This document shows positions 63,801-64,000 of a DNA stretch of 64,000 bases, piece after piece; position 1 is the first letter of the stretch; every line of letters begins with the position of its first letter. The translations under genes and the position numbers were made by a program. Origin of the DNA: Curvibacter sp. PAE-UM (GTDB lineage Bacteria; Pseudomonadota; Gammaproteobacteria; Burkholderiales; Burkholderiaceae_C); assembly GCF_001432305.1 (NCBI RefSeq), contig NZ_KQ483358.1, positions 3,222,628-3,286,627 of the forward strand, read 5' to 3'. The notes below the pieces were generated by a model. The model saw nothing but the letters and a program-made list of their open reading frames with translations. It was not told the DNA's origin and made no database searches.

Positions 63801-64000
63801 GGTGATGGTATCGAGCAGGTTGGCCTGGGCCTGGGAAACGCCACCGAGATCGGTAGCGTTCGCAATATTGGTCGCTGCGGTGCTGACGGTGCTCGTGTTG
63901 ACGGTGGTAACGGTGCCGTAGACGTTGCCAAGCGTTGTGGTGTTCGTCAGGTCTACCGTCGTGCTGCCTGTGTTCGCGGTTTCGATCTGGTTGACCAGAT
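60894..64000 (-). CDS. Giant repetitive secreted surface protein (adhesin-like), N-terminus beyond the window
   Basis: An open frame from the right edge to 60894, at least 1035 codons, the C-terminal part of a larger protein. Thr/Ser/Ala/Gly/Asp-rich, with almost no Lys and few bulky residues. Near the edge are bacterial Ig-like domains (AQDSGVSSTDGITNNGTVNV, YSTDGGSHWTHGSG, VQVRQVDVAGNAG). Then come two ~185-residue repeats and a partial third, then a unique C-terminus ending IRDENNHSIKPS. No RTX nonapeptides are seen in this part. The C-terminal ~60 residues presumably carry the type I secretion signal. First of the cluster in transcription order. Confidence 0.85.
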   Translation of the reverse strand, partial: LVNQIETANTGSTTVDLTNTTTLGNVYGTVTTVNTSTVSTAATNIANATDLGGVSQAQANLLDTITPAAPSAVALAPASDSGAQGDGVTNATTPGVRVSLNVTATDGTAAVAGNTVSIHVGGSASAAASVVLSATNIANGYVDIPVAGLAANSALPHSLTAKITDSTSKTSTVSTAFNLTIDTMAPVAAPGFALAQDSGVSSTDGITNNGTVNVTGLESGASFQYSTDGGSHWTHGSGSSFTLPGSALYLAGAVQVRQVDVAGNAGAATVSSSNITVGLGTPLTIPTGAAETTAVHTLIAQGNVDHYLTGLDLADNATTLNSTEAALLVQAGLEFATDDAVTVQQAAGTHLTTSMSGLQHLGVDAITVIGAGGEFVIPAGTGAVDYAHLPTITADPGVTVGLELADSLQNAPTTAAQAANLLASGVDVLMAADGTLSVGSAQSEAIRNGGLSFDAADTITMQIATANEGVAISNLVASLGATGAAAYDGDLDILDALDGAISISDAQAAALVGAGLQFAAADAVTLDANVAGQGPGVGTHLQTSLTGLQQLGVDILNITGATTGVVDIQAGSAADLAQLPTISAPSGVMVGLEMSDAALDGLSGTQLTAIATHGIDVLSASDNTLALDSTRIEAIHGAGLQLNPADSVTMQIAQANEGVAITNLVAEIGTPGTYRGDLDVLDVVDNSISLTDAQASSLVQAGLHFAALDTDVALAQSHAAGTHLNTSLSDLQRLGVDYVHTDAGQDTLVVNFGSGLSSNTLPVFDDVDQVQVVVQDSSLNQMIDFLNAGDKNDPNIDQLAVVLNATLGTTAGLAGDGILDAALQAAFDTPGTQDGIRLGVANSILSEVTLGMVLDAADASADSLHLLSGNDLVSALQAAGVIDINIDAVTHFSVSDSDLKPLLDAGLITAAAGAEVSVTNANADGTLDVTLAQLANIGADHVQTGGINLTLNAGLSYSSTTELQSLLDGLVNTFQAQGVGTSSSTTLFESADTVELRVTGDLSGFTLDTTLTAKLQLLGIDEIRDENNHSIKPS
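61713..63065 (-). repeat. Two ~185-residue protein repeats and a partial third in the surface protein
   Basis: Copy 1 about 62514-63065, copy 2 about 61950-62513, copy 3 (partial) about 61713-61949. Each starts with a line like TEAALLVQAGLEFA, AQAAALVGAGLQFA or AQASSLVQAGLHFA, then GTHLxTSLxxLQxLGVD, a VGLE(L/M)(A/S)D segment, and TMQIAxANEGVAIxNLVA. Codons differ between copies, so the repeat is old at DNA level. Confidence 0.8.

Overview
This is a GC-rich window with densely packed operons. Gene content points to a betaproteobacterium of the Burkholderiales, most like Comamonadaceae: a homoserine kinase of the APH type followed by a BPSS1780-family membrane protein, a Bug-type solute receptor, several Liv-type and NMT1-type ABC receptors, an OHCU decarboxylase-allantoate amidohydrolase fusion, and a PuuD-type urate hydroxylase. 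This placement is inference from families, not from a marker gene.

Left part (1-11.4 kb): mostly housekeeping and solitary genes. They are thrB, a membrane protein, an IclR regulator facing a periplasmic amino-acid-type receptor, a YebC regulator, the UvrD helicase, an esterase and a 3-hydroxyisobutyrate-dehydrogenase-like reductase. Two short low-GC patches (about 5.0-5.5 kb and 10.2-10.65 kb) look foreign. The second holds a small exported or membrane protein, an attC-like imperfect palindrome and a TumE-type toxin-antitoxin pair.

11.4-24 kb: a heavy-metal RND efflux operon (outer-membrane factor, adaptor, pump) that ends with a PII-like protein. It is followed by a complete Liv-type ABC importer with an unknown two-helix membrane protein wedged between its two ATPases, then a lipoprotein and a tRNA-Ala(CGC).

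24-33 kb: a leftward run. In transcription order it holds an Ldh-family dehydrogenase, an aldehyde dehydrogenase, a cupin, a Bug receptor, an LVIVD-repeat protein, a CobW GTPase, a DUF3299-like protein and a secreted M20 hydrolase. A divergent LysR regulator sits at its head, with a clean T-N11-A palindrome in the shared promoter.

34-44 kb: nitrogen scavenging from purines. An NMT1-type ABC importer has a near-perfect sigma-54 promoter. It lies beside urate hydroxylase PuuD, hydroxyisourate hydrolase, allantoinase PuuE and a fused OHCU decarboxylase-allantoate amidohydrolase, with a GntR regulator. The same TGTATACA palindrome occurs upstream of the importer and in the uraH/gntR promoter, suggesting one regulon. 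Between the two halves is a 580-base gene-free stretch built as a nested inverted repeat.

44.5-64 kb (right edge): a leftward set of 12 genes. In transcription order it encodes a giant repetitive surface protein (cut by the window edge), a type I secretion ATPase, adaptor and TolC partner, then a TPR-GT41 (OGT/SPINDLY-like) glycosyltransferase, several unrecognised proteins, a methyltransferase-kinase fusion, a very large GT2-GT2-GT9 protein, a second methyltransferase and a UDP-glucose dehydrogenase. I read this as a secreted adhesin with a dedicated cytoplasmic glycosylation and glycan-building set. It is the best candidate here for an undescribed system. An unrecognised ~100-residue module is repeated four times in the big glycosyltransferase and once more in the methyltransferase-kinase.
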